Under the pieces are notes generated by a model. That model was not told the origin of the DNA and did not search any database. It saw only the letters and a program-made list of their open reading frames with translations. Below, one piece after another: positions 1 to 7,636 of a DNA stretch of 64,000 bases. Location of the stretch: positions 186,001 to 250,000 of the forward strand of contig CANQTC010000001.1 of assembly GCA_947626675.1 (NCBI GenBank), read 5' to 3'. This DNA comes from an uncultured Coprococcus sp. (GTDB taxonomy: Bacteria > Bacillota > Clostridia > Lachnospirales > Lachnospiraceae). The position numbers and the translations under genes were made by a program. Numbering within the stretch: the stretch's first letter is position 1; every line of letters starts with the position of its first letter.

Positions 1-55
1 ATCATATTTTTCCAAAAAGCAATCATTCTTTTCACTCTCCTTGTATTGCGTTTGA

Positions 56-658
56 TTACACATCTTCTGCCAATTGCAATTCTATTGGTGTTACCTTCAT
101 TCCATTTACAGGAACAAAATCCTGGGAACAGGTGGTACATGCACAGACACAGTCTTCTAATGCAAGCAGCCTTACATAATCTCCCGGCTTTGAAAGCGGC
201 TCTTTAATTGTATAGTCGCCATATTCATTCATATCGTTATTCATAAACCAGTTAATTGGGTCCGGCAAATGCTCCCTGTCTATCGGATAATCTTTTAATG
301 CCGCAAGCAAATTGTCATGACAGTTCGGATGATTTTCCACGTTAAAATCTATCTTATAACGATAATAGTCACAAGCAGGGAAAAAGAAATCATGCTTACC
401 AACCGTATCTTCTGCAAACTGCATCAAGCCTCGTCGATAATTGCTGTAAAGCATATCCCCTATTCGCAAACGAATACTCGATAGTGACGACCTCATATGC
501 ACAGGCGATACATGCTCACTATAATCGTGCATATTGTAACATACAAAATCTCCTACCTGTTTTCCCTCTACATCTACAATATAAAGTGACTCTCCTTTAT
601 GAACCTCAATACTTCTTGCAGAATATGGCGGAATTAAAATTTTTTTCTTGATTTTCAT
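56..658 (-). CDS. DUF1989 (urea carboxylase-associated) family protein
   Basis: A 200-residue soluble protein of the DUF1989 family. Family members include the proteins once called urea-carboxylase-associated proteins, now known in other bacteria as carboxyguanidine deiminase subunits, so C-N bond hydrolysis on a small nitrogen compound is a reasonable expectation. Visible family features are the CHDN motif near residue 113 followed by a DxINxFMN-like stretch, and a Cys-rich CVCACTTC segment near residue 170. It is the last gene of the microcompartment operon, 27 nt after the cyclase-family gene, and has no partner DUF1989 subunit or carboxylase nearby. The substrate here is unknown; the position suggests it acts on a nitrogenous product of the compartment pathway. 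Confidence 0.8.
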   Translation of the reverse strand: MKIKKKILIPPYSARSIEVHKGESLYIVDVEGKQVGDFVCYNMHDYSEHVSPVHMRSSLSSIRLRIGDMLYSNYRRGLMQFAEDTVGKHDFFFPACDYYRYKIDFNVENHPNCHDNLLAALKDYPIDREHLPDPINWFMNNDMNEYGDYTIKEPLSKPGDYVRLLALEDCVCACTTCSQDFVPVNGMKVTPIELQLAEDV

Positions 659-685
659 ACAATTCCTTCCTTCCTATCGGATATT

Positions 686-1369
686 TTATTCCTTCAAAAT
701 TGCAATTGCCCTGATTGGCGCGCCGCTTCCGCCGCGAATCTTTAATGGCAGTCCCACATACATGAACCGCTTTCCTGCAACTTCCTTTAAGTTACATAAA
801 TTCTCTGTATTTAACATTTTGTATTTTTGACAAATCAGATGCCCGGAATAGTTCCTATCATCCGGCCGGTCGATTGAAGGTGTATCAACGCCAATGTTTT
901 TTACCCCTTTTCTGCCCAGCCATTCCGTTCCGGAAATATCTAATCCGGTATAAGCCGTCTGCCACCTGTCCGTACCATAATTTCTGTCATAATGTCCGGT
1001 ATAAAGCAGTACAATGTCGCCAGCCTTTACACACTGACCGCTCTGTCTTTGTGCATCCTCTAATACCTGTTCTGTAATAAATTCGTTTTCCTTTACATTG
1101 CTGACATCCAGGCAGACTGCCGAGCCAATAAAAAAATCAAGCGGCGTTTTTTCTATGGTCAGTCCATGCGGATTTGATTCGTAAAGCGCATCGGTATGCG
1201 TCGGTCCATGTTCATTGATTAATAAATTATTCGTAGCAAACATAAATCCGCACTTTTTTAAACTGTCCTCATGCGTAGCATTGGGGAAAATAAGCGTCTG
1301 CTGATGCATTGGAAATACAGACATTCCCTGAAAGATTTCCTGTGTTAAATCTACCATTCTGATATCCAT
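686..1369 (-). CDS. Cyclase-family metal-dependent hydrolase
   Basis: A 227-residue member of the cyclase family (PF04199), which includes kynurenine formamidase and isatin hydrolase and usually opens amide or imide bonds with a metal-activated water. The diagnostic HGPTHTD motif is present with His54, His58 and Asp60, the usual metal ligands. Length is normal for the family. The start is supported by an AAGGAG site nine bases upstream; the first 19 nt overlap the end of the amidohydrolase gene, so the two are probably translationally coupled. In the microcompartment operon it is one of several hydrolases that could open a nitrogen heterocycle or linear amide. The substrate is not predictable from sequence alone. 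Confidence 0.82.
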   Translation of the reverse strand: MDIRMVDLTQEIFQGMSVFPMHQQTLIFPNATHEDSLKKCGFMFATNNLLINEHGPTHTDALYESNPHGLTIEKTPLDFFIGSAVCLDVSNVKENEFITEQVLEDAQRQSGQCVKAGDIVLLYTGHYDRNYGTDRWQTAYTGLDISGTEWLGRKGVKNIGVDTPSIDRPDDRNYSGHLICQKYKMLNTENLCNLKEVAGKRFMYVGLPLKIRGGSGAPIRAIAILKE

Positions 1370-3189
1370 TGACGCCCGCTCCTTTCCACTGTTTCAAGCA
1401 CGCTGCCCTTTTCAACATCAATCAATCCATAATCAGTTAATTTCCACGTTGGACTTGTCACCAATGTCAGGAAGGATAAATGCATAAACGGCTCATGAAT
1501 TTTACATCCCATTTCTTTTTCTGCGGCTGTCGAAATCATTTCTAAACGCCCAGCAAGTTCTTCGGCAGTCATTTCATCACTCATTAATCCTGCAACTCTT
1601 AAAGGTAAATCTCTCACTACCTTTTTTTCCTTAATTAATGCAATGCCACCCTCCATTGTCCGTACACGATTTGCTGCCATTTCCATATCATCATAATTGG
1701 TTCCTATAACCAGAAGATTATGGGTATCATGTCCGATACTTTGTGCAATAGCGCCCGTCTTTAAGCCAAACCCTCTGACAAAAGCTTTTCCTATACGCTG
1801 ACTCTTTCCATGTCTTTCAATGACAATAAACGGTAATACATCTTTTTCTATATCCGGCTGTAAGAGTCCATCCTTAGCCATAATTTCTTCCGTAATACTT
1901 TCTGTAAGATTTTGGTCCTCTATTACCTGAATCCCTCTTACCAGCTCGCTTCGTCTTTCTGTATGAATCTGAAATTCTTCTTTTTTTATTTTTTCCCGTT
2001 TCATACTGTGTTTTATGCAGTCCGGGTATGTATAATGAGGAATATCAAGCAGCAATTTTCCTTCATGTGCCACGACTTTTCCTTTGACAAGCACCGTTTC
2101 GACCTTCATGCGGTTTAAATCTGACAGGATGCAGATATCCGCAGCTTTTCCGGGTGCAATTACGCCAATATCATTTCTGCCATAATGTCTGGCAGGATTA
2201 ATTGTTGCCATCTGAATTGCTTCCACCGGGTCAATTCCCTGTGCGATTGTTTTTGCAATTACACTGTTCATATGACCGCTTTCCAGTAAATCCTTTGCCG
2301 ACATATCATCAGTTGCCAATACCAGCTTTCTGGAATCAATTCCTTCTTCTTTTATTGTGCGGATACATTCCGCCATATTTTTCTGGGTAGAACCCTCCCG
2401 CATAAAAACAGTGACGCCATTCCTTACCTTTTCCAGACATTCTTCTTTGGTTGTTGTTTCATGACAGGAAGTTTCCCCGCCGCATACCAGTATATGTGCC
2501 GCCAGGTCCTTTCCGGACAACCCCGGGGCGTTTCCTTCTACTGTTTTGTGACAACGATGTGCCATTGCAGAAGATACCAATAAGTCGTCAATAACCTCTT
2601 CAGAATGTTCATAGACACTTTCTGTATTACTGAAGCCCTGCATTTCCCCAAGACCTGTTACATTATCCTCTTCCAGCAGTTTCTTTAGAAAACGGCTGTC
2701 TATCTCCTGACCTGCTGTTTCTAATCCGGGTACATCCGGAACCAGCGCTGGCACTGTAAATAAAATACGGTTTGGAAGATACGCGGCTTCCTTTAACATA
2801 GCCTCTATTCCTTCTATTCCCGAAACATTTGCTATTTCATGCGGGTCAGCAAATAATGTCGTCGTTCCGCCAAGCAATGAAAGCTTTGAAAATTCTGTAC
2901 AGGTCAGCATGGAACTTTCAAAATGCATATGCGCATCTATCAGTCCGGGTGAAATATATTTTCCTCTGACATTTATTATCTGGGTTTTTTCACCTTTTAC
3001 TGCTTTGCAGTCACCTACCAACAATATATACTGGTTTTTTATTGCTACATCTGCCTGATAGATTTCTCTGGTTAATACATTGATAAAAAATCCGCCTTCT
3101 AATATGATATCTGCGCATCCATGTTTTCCCATCAGAATATCTATCATTTTCCGATATTGTATCGTTCTTTTTTCCTGCAGGTCATCCAT
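1351..3189 (-). CDS. Adenine-deaminase-like amidohydrolase
   Basis: A 612-residue amidohydrolase of the adenine deaminase (AdeC) family, normally converting adenine to hypoxanthine and ammonia. The metal-binding HMH (His87, His89), the GLGEM segment near residue 180, His243 and the TDD aspartate near 294 are all present, and an AdeC-type C-terminal domain follows. One family-typical residue differs: where adenine deaminases carry a DGHAPGL motif, this protein has EGNAPGL, with Asn220 in place of a metal-ligand histidine. That makes a changed substrate or metal centre possible. The start has a good AAAGGAG site. It lies directly after the vertex protein gene, and its cargo status in the shell is an inference from location. 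I assign the family firmly and the reaction only tentatively. Confidence 0.78.
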   Translation of the reverse strand: MDDLQEKRTIQYRKMIDILMGKHGCADIILEGGFFINVLTREIYQADVAIKNQYILLVGDCKAVKGEKTQIINVRGKYISPGLIDAHMHFESSMLTCTEFSKLSLLGGTTTLFADPHEIANVSGIEGIEAMLKEAAYLPNRILFTVPALVPDVPGLETAGQEIDSRFLKKLLEEDNVTGLGEMQGFSNTESVYEHSEEVIDDLLVSSAMAHRCHKTVEGNAPGLSGKDLAAHILVCGGETSCHETTTKEECLEKVRNGVTVFMREGSTQKNMAECIRTIKEEGIDSRKLVLATDDMSAKDLLESGHMNSVIAKTIAQGIDPVEAIQMATINPARHYGRNDIGVIAPGKAADICILSDLNRMKVETVLVKGKVVAHEGKLLLDIPHYTYPDCIKHSMKREKIKKEEFQIHTERRSELVRGIQVIEDQNLTESITEEIMAKDGLLQPDIEKDVLPFIVIERHGKSQRIGKAFVRGFGLKTGAIAQSIGHDTHNLLVIGTNYDDMEMAANRVRTMEGGIALIKEKKVVRDLPLRVAGLMSDEMTAEELAGRLEMISTAAEKEMGCKIHEPFMHLSFLTLVTSPTWKLTDYGLIDVEKGSVLETVERSGRQWISEW

Positions 3190-3221
3190 ACTACGACTCC
3201 TTTTCTCTTATTTCTTCCGTT

Positions 3222-3494
3222 TTACTTTTCATAACAGTCGATTCTGTCTACGATTCCCACAATCGCTGCATCTGTCGGCGCTTCTGAATTTCTCATTGCG
3301 CGGCTGGCAACAGAACCACAGGCATATAATACAGTCTCACCGACTCCGGCGCCAACCGTATCTACCGCTACCAGTTCTTCTCCAAGCGGCTTTCCTTCAG
3401 AAGAAATCGGCTGCGTAATCATCAACTTTGTTCCCATAAGATATTCATCTTTTCTCGTGGCCACGACCTGACCTGTTACAACTCCCAGTTTCAT
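3222..3494 (-). CDS. BMC-P vertex protein (EutN/CcmL family)
   Basis: A 90-residue EutN/CcmL-type protein. Family members form pentamers that close the twelve vertices of a microcompartment shell. The N-terminus MKLGVVTGQVVATRK is the typical first strand, and the VAVDTVGAGVGETVLYACGS segment and the late AIVGIVDRI strand match the family order. Length is standard for BMC-P. It is the only pentamer gene in the locus and sits between the 211-residue uncharacterised gene and the amidohydrolase. Its presence, together with three BMC-H genes, shows the locus can in principle make a closed shell. Confidence in the family is high. Confidence 0.95.
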   Translation of the reverse strand: MKLGVVTGQVVATRKDEYLMGTKLMITQPISSEGKPLGEELVAVDTVGAGVGETVLYACGSVASRAMRNSEAPTDAAIVGIVDRIDCYEK

Positions 3495-3508
3495 GCATTT
3501 TCCTCTTT

Positions 3509-4144
3509 CTACTGATATTTCACACAGATTTTCTTTTCCCTGATATAATCTGACGCCAAAGGCGTAAAATAAGCATCCTTTGGAATGGTTACGCTATCTT
3601 CCCATGCGGAAACGTCTTCCATTGTGTACACATGATGTTTCGCACGATTATCCGCCATCGTTCCAACTCCCAACCGTTTTTCCAATTCCTGTTCTTTCAG
3701 TAATTGGATATGATACATTTCACAGATTTTTTTCTTTTTCTCCTGCATCTTTTGCACCGGTTCAGGCAAACATACAGATTCCTTCCAGGGATTTTCTTCC
3801 CAAAAATATACTCTTATTCTATTTGCAAAACACAAAGTCAGTAATTTGACTTCCGGTTCGTTAAGCCATCCATTTTCTAAAGCTTCTATCATGCTTTTTG
3901 ATATGCCTGCAAGCAAAACAAATGATATTTCACTTAATACTCTTTCGGGAAGCCTGGTACTCCAGCCATTATCTTCCAATATCACCTGCGAAGCCGTTTC
4001 TGCTTTCGGTATCATACAAATTCGCAGCGGAAATTTTGCTTTTAATCTTTCCATGAACAATAACATTTGGGCATCTTCCGCCATCTCCGAACAGCACAGT
4101 ACCAAAATCCGGCTGTTTTCGTTATGATTTTCTTTTTCTTTCAT
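3509..4144 (-). CDS. Uncharacterised BMC-operon protein, flavoprotein-like N-half
   Basis: A 211-residue protein I cannot assign to a characterised enzyme. The first 110 residues alternate hydrophobic strands (RILVLCCSEM, RICMIPKAE, ISFVLLAGISKS) in a Rossmann-like pattern reminiscent of flavoprotein-family proteins seen in several BMC loci. A charged helical stretch follows around residues 125-160. The C-terminal PLASDYIREKKI motif resembles a short tail found at the ends of several BMC-associated proteins such as cobalamin adenosyltransferases. It lies between a BMC-H gene (4-nt gap) and the vertex gene, so it is surely co-expressed with the shell. Role unknown: cofactor handling or a structural adaptor are both possible. 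Confidence 0.55.
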   Translation of the reverse strand: MKEKENHNENSRILVLCCSEMAEDAQMLLFMERLKAKFPLRICMIPKAETASQVILEDNGWSTRLPERVLSEISFVLLAGISKSMIEALENGWLNEPEVKLLTLCFANRIRVYFWEENPWKESVCLPEPVQKMQEKKKKICEMYHIQLLKEQELEKRLGVGTMADNRAKHHVYTMEDVSAWEDSVTIPKDAYFTPLASDYIREKKICVKYQ

Positions 4145-4147
4145 TCT

Positions 4148-4438
4148 TTATGCTTCCTCTGCAACAGCAGCACTTAAAATAGTACGTTCAACCTCCGTAT
4201 GTGGCCTTGGAATGACATGAACGGAAATGACTTCTCCCACTCTTCTTGCAGCGTTCGCCCCGGCATCTGTAGCTGCCTTTACTGCACCTACATCCCCTCT
4301 AATCATAACCGTTACCAGACCAAATCCGATTTTTTCATAACCTGTAATTTCTACATTTGCTGCCTTTACCATAGCGTCTGCCGCTTCGATTGCGCCAACT
4401 AAACCTTTTGTTTCTATTAATCCTAATGCTTCCTTCAT
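4148..4438 (-). CDS. BMC-H shell protein, GFG-type pore
   Basis: A 96-residue single-domain BMC protein (hexameric shell tile). It has the family opening [20 protein letters not shown], the strand containing the pore segment [18 protein letters not shown] and the C-terminal VHVIPRPH edge. The pore-lining residue after the first Gly is Phe, where PduA/EutM-type proteins usually have Ser, which would make a narrower, more hydrophobic pore. The length is standard for BMC-H. It is followed within 4 nt by the uncharacterised 211-residue gene. This is the copy closest to PduA/EutM and is probably the main facet protein. Confidence 0.95.
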   Translation of the reverse strand: MKEALGLIETKGLVGAIEAADAMVKAANVEITGYEKIGFGLVTVMIRGDVGAVKAATDAGANAARRVGEVISVHVIPRPHTEVERTILSAAVAEEA

Positions 4439-4507
4439 GATAAACTCCTTTCAGAACTTTTCTGTTCTAATCATTTTCTCTATTGTTTTTTCTCAGGATT
4501 GCTCACA

Positions 4508-4801
4508 TCAGATGTTATTGTGATACATTCCCTTTCTTACCTTACTATCCAAATTTGGAATGACATTACTTGCAACTACTTTTCCGACTTCCTGCGCTCC
4601 CTGTGTTCCCGCTTCTATGGCTGCCTTTACTGCGGCAACCTCTCCGCCTAAAAATATAGTTACTCCAAGCGAGCCGCCACTCCCAATCGTATTTTCAATC
4701 CGCAAAATTTCTACTGCTGCCGCCTTTAACGCGGCATCTGCTGCCATAATAGCTGTTCCATATCCGAAGGTCTCAATAAATCCCATCGCATTTTCCTGCA
4801 C
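4508..4801 (-). CDS. BMC-H shell protein, long glycine-rich pore
   Basis: A 97-residue BMC-H protein starting at a GTG codon placed eight bases after an AGGAGG site. The family opening AMGFIETFGYGTAIMAADAA and the conserved GGEVAAVKAAIEAG segment are clear. The pore loop reads TIGSGGSLGVTIF, longer and richer in glycine than in the two sister proteins, suggesting a different permeant or a more flexible pore. The tail ends in a short hydrophilic extension. It follows the 94-residue gene almost directly and precedes the GFG-pore copy. A regular hexamer is expected. Confidence 0.94.
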   Translation of the reverse strand: MQENAMGFIETFGYGTAIMAADAALKAAAVEILRIENTIGSGGSLGVTIFLGGEVAAVKAAIEAGTQGAQEVGKVVASNVIPNLDSKVRKGMYHNNI

Positions 4802-4804
4802 CTG

Positions 4805-5089
4805 CTATCCCTCCTTTGCATTTAGCCTTATCCACCGTAAATCTTCTTCCAACATATTGTTTTTCTGTATTTTTTCAAAGCGCATCTGATTTTCCGGTTC
4901 GATATCTACACAATAAAAAGCGTCATTCCGGACACATCCGCCTCCCTTTCTGTTTCTCTGATAATTGGGCCGGTAAAGCGTTTGTTGCTGCGCCTGAATC
5001 GGTTGTTCTTCATCTCTTTCTCCGCCTACAATATGCGCCACCACAGACTTTACAAATTCATCCACTTCTATTTCCCTCCTTTTTTCCAC
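4805..5089 (-). CDS. Small BMC-operon protein with encapsulation-peptide-like N-terminus
   Basis: A 94-residue protein with no recognisable domain, encoded between two BMC-H genes and overlapping the upstream one by 22 nt. Residues 7-20 (EVDEFVKSVVAHIVGG) would form a short amphipathic helix, followed by a Gln/Arg/Asn-rich and probably disordered linker and then a compact charged C-terminal half. That layout, short helix plus flexible linker, is what targeting peptides of microcompartment cargo look like. Two cysteines (CVRNDAFYC) lie in the middle. It could be a core scaffold, an adaptor or a small cargo subunit. That it is a real gene is well supported by position and translational coupling; its function is inference. 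Confidence 0.6.
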   Translation of the reverse strand: MEKRREIEVDEFVKSVVAHIVGGERDEEQPIQAQQQTLYRPNYQRNRKGGGCVRNDAFYCVDIEPENQMRFEKIQKNNMLEEDLRWIRLNAKEG

Positions 5090-5346
5090 AGATACGTTTC
5101 TAATTCCGGATGAGGATTTGGAATTACAAAGGAACTGATAATATCCCCGCCAACTCTGCCTGCGGCCTCTGCTCCGGCTGCAACAGACGAAGTAACTGCA
5201 GCAACGTCTCCGACAGTCAAAAGCGTAATATGTCCTCCGCCCGGTACTTTCACCGCCTTTACCTCAACCTGCGCATCCTTGCACATCGCATCTGCGGCTT
5301 CTACTGCTGCTGTATATCCTCTTGTTTCTATAACGCCAAGCGCCAT
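5068..5346 (-). CDS. BMC-H shell protein, GGGH pore
   Basis: A 92-residue BMC-H protein. It opens with ALGVIETRGYTAAVEAADAM and has the VGDVAAVTSSVAAG helix and a SFVIPNPHPEL edge, all typical of hexameric shell tiles. The pore segment VPGGGHITLL places a His next to a triple Gly, unlike the other two shell paralogues here. The start codon overlaps the last 19 nt of the UbiD gene and the 3' end overlaps the 94-residue gene, so the three are tightly coupled. It is the first shell gene transcribed in the operon. Confidence 0.94.
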   Translation of the reverse strand: MALGVIETRGYTAAVEAADAMCKDAQVEVKAVKVPGGGHITLLTVGDVAAVTSSVAAGAEAAGRVGGDIISSFVIPNPHPELETYLWKKGGK

Positions 5347-6707
5347 CTGTTATCACTCCCTTCTTTGAGGTATTCATTCAAATCAATCTCTTTCTCTCCA
5401 ATTACATGCGTTCTTTCAAACCGTTTATCTCCGATTGGCTTTGTTGCATCAATTCCCATTTTATCGGTTCTGTTTTTTAAATGGTGAGAAGCTTCTAATG
5501 GCGAACCCAGCGCGCCCGGTACAATAAACATATCGCTCGCCGCCTGTGTTCGTGTTGTGATTGCCCATTCAATCTCCTCCAAGTCAAAAATATCTACATC
5601 CGTATCTACTACCGTAACATATTTCAAATCCTTATCAGAAGCAAATGCCGCAAGTGCCGCCTGCTTTCCGTCACCTTCCTGTTCTTTTTCAATCTGCACA
5701 ACAGCATGATAACGTCCTGCGCCGCCCATCGTCAGATGCACATTTTTAATTCCCGGCACTGTCATCTGAATGGTATTAAAAAGATTGACCTCTCTGCTGA
5801 TTGCCATCGGCAGCTTTTCTTCACATCCTGATGGAAAAAACGTATGCCAAAGTGGATTTTTCTGCATTGTGATACAGGAAAACTCACAAAGCGGAAGCTC
5901 CTTTACTTCTCCATAATAATATGCCATTTCTCCAAACGGGCCTTCCCTTTCCCTTTTCCAGGGATAGACTTTTCCTTCTATTACCACCTGGGCATCACTC
6001 AATACCTCTAAATCGACAGTCTTACATTTTACGGTTTCTAATGACTTGGACAATAAAGCGCCTGATACCGCAAGCTTATCTGCATTGTATAAATGGGTAC
6101 TAATCTGAGAGCCCAGCACAACTGCCGGAACAAGTCCAAACATTACGGCAATTTCCATTGGTTCTTTTCTTTCTTCATAATATGCAAGCTGTTCCTGCAT
6201 CTCTTTAGAAGTAATTAATATCGTCATCTGATTGTCGCCCTTATACCACATACGGCGAATTGATGTGTAATATCTGCTCCCATCGATACTTTTTGCCACC
6301 ATCATTCCGGAAATGATAAACCGCCCATTATCTTTTTCATAATGCCGCAAGACCGGGAAATAATCTTCTAATGAAAATGGCACCATATGCACTTCCTGCT
6401 GACACTTTCCCTCCGCAATATGCGTAACGGGAATCGGATGCACAATCGCTGCTGCCAGATGCTTTCTCAACTGCGCTTCTGTTATTCCCATAGACTGTGC
6501 CAATAGCTTACGGCTGCCGCCAAGCCCCGTCACCACCTTACAGGAATATTCATCCACCTGATGAAACATCATTGGAATTTTTCCCTTTGTCTTTTTCATA
6601 ATTGCCATCATTTCGTTATCTGCTGAAACTTTTCTGGTAACATGTGAAAGGAATCCCTGCTGCTCGTATTGCATTGTCAACGCTTTCAAATCTGATGTTA
6701 CTTCCAT
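5328..6707 (-). CDS. UbiD-family (prenylated-FMN) decarboxylase
   Basis: A 459-residue UbiD-type decarboxylase. These enzymes use prenylated FMN to remove (or add) CO2 on aromatic, heteroaromatic or alpha,beta-unsaturated acids. The conserved EGPFGEMAYYYG segment, which carries two catalytic/cofactor-binding glutamates, is intact near residue 265, and length matches the family. The gene overlaps the 3' end of ubiX, which makes the cofactor, so the enzyme is probably functional. No ring-forming quinone pathway genes are near, arguing against a ubiquinone role. Position directly upstream of the first shell gene suggests it is a core enzyme of the compartment. UbiD is not among the signature enzymes of the well-studied microcompartment types, and the substrate is unknown. 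Confidence 0.88.
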   Translation of the reverse strand: MEVTSDLKALTMQYEQQGFLSHVTRKVSADNEMMAIMKKTKGKIPMMFHQVDEYSCKVVTGLGGSRKLLAQSMGITEAQLRKHLAAAIVHPIPVTHIAEGKCQQEVHMVPFSLEDYFPVLRHYEKDNGRFIISGMMVAKSIDGSRYYTSIRRMWYKGDNQMTILITSKEMQEQLAYYEERKEPMEIAVMFGLVPAVVLGSQISTHLYNADKLAVSGALLSKSLETVKCKTVDLEVLSDAQVVIEGKVYPWKREREGPFGEMAYYYGEVKELPLCEFSCITMQKNPLWHTFFPSGCEEKLPMAISREVNLFNTIQMTVPGIKNVHLTMGGAGRYHAVVQIEKEQEGDGKQAALAAFASDKDLKYVTVVDTDVDIFDLEEIEWAITTRTQAASDMFIVPGALGSPLEASHHLKNRTDKMGIDATKPIGDKRFERTHVIGEKEIDLNEYLKEGSDNRWRLAL

Positions 6708-7246
6708 CTTACCGCCTCCTGTGCTTCAATCCCTAACCGGTCTAAAATTCTATAAGAAATGCTTTCGACCAATTCCCATATCTTTGTAGGCTTCTGATAA
6801 AATCCCGGACTGGCAGGCATAATAATTCCACCTGCTTTTCCTAACTTCAACATATTTTCCATCGCTATAATACTGTAGGGTGTCTCTCTTACCACCATAA
6901 TCAGCTTTTTCCCTTCCTTTAATGCTACAGATGCACTTCTTGCTAACAGGGTATCTCCCATTCCATTTGCAATCTGTCCAAGAGAATTCATGGAACATGG
7001 AACAACTACCATCGCATCCACCTGATAAGAACCACTGGCTATCGGTGCAAACAAATCATCATTCTGATATAAAGTTCCATATTTTTCTATTTCCTCTCCG
7101 GTAATTCCACATTCATATTCCAGCACCTTTTCGCCCATCTGCGTCATGATAATTGACAGCTCTATGCCCTTTTTGTGTAAAAGCCGTATGAGGGAATATC
7201 CATAAATACTGCCGCTGGCTCCTGTAATTCCAACGATAACCTTCAT
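6698..7246 (-). CDS. UbiX-family flavin prenyltransferase
   Basis: A flavin prenyltransferase that makes prenylated FMN, the cofactor of UbiD enzymes. The N-terminal MKVIVGITGASGSIYG Rossmann motif is typical, as are the VVVPCSMNSLGQIANGMGD segment and the late MPASPGFYQKP motif. I place the start at the ATG at 7246, preceded by an AAAGGGG site, rather than at in-frame ATGs farther upstream that would overlap the previous gene. This gives about 182 residues, normal for the family. It is immediately upstream of and overlaps the UbiD gene, the classical pairing. Confidence 0.92.
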   Translation of the reverse strand: MKVIVGITGASGSIYGYSLIRLLHKKGIELSIIMTQMGEKVLEYECGITGEEIEKYGTLYQNDDLFAPIASGSYQVDAMVVVPCSMNSLGQIANGMGDTLLARSASVALKEGKKLIMVVRETPYSIIAMENMLKLGKAGGIIMPASPGFYQKPTKIWELVESISYRILDRLGIEAQEAVRWK

Positions 7247-7259
7247 TTCAGTTCCCCTT

Positions 7260-7619
7260 TCACTGACCTTCAGAACCGGTTTCATCAGCAAGAATAACTA
7301 CGGTAACTGCTGTACGAATACCCGCATCATAATCCCGAAGCATCCCTGCTACATGCAGTCCCATTTTTTCTTCTAATTCCTGATGAAACATTCTTTTAAA
7401 TTCAGAAAATAAAGCCTGGTCTACGGATTGCTTTAGTAATCCATAATGCTCCTCCAGTATCTGAAGTGCATGAACTCTATTGTGGCGTGTCCTGAAAATA
7501 ATCATATCTTCCATACACGATACCTTTAATTCTGTCACACCATAACCATATATTTCTTTATTAACTGCATTATACAATTTAAATAATTCCCGCTTATATT
7601 CTGTATTACTGTTCTCCAT
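7260..7619 (-). CDS. DUF2294 / MpsC-family protein
   Basis: A 119-residue protein of the DUF2294 family (PF10057), now named after MpsC of the staphylococcal membrane-potential-generating bicarbonate system. Recognisable features are the YNAVNKEIYGYGVTELKV opening and the FRTRHNRVHALQ centre. It has no membrane segment. Biochemical function is not established for most members. Its place between the hydrolase and the prenyltransferase genes of the microcompartment operon, with gaps of 13-17 nt, means it is co-expressed. A link to CO2/bicarbonate released by the decarboxylase would fit but is only inference. Confidence 0.7.
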   Translation of the reverse strand: MENSNTEYKRELFKLYNAVNKEIYGYGVTELKVSCMEDMIIFRTRHNRVHALQILEEHYGLLKQSVDQALFSEFKRMFHQELEEKMGLHVAGMLRDYDAGIRTAVTVVILADETGSEGQ

Positions 7620-7636
7620 CGTTTACTCCATCTTCC

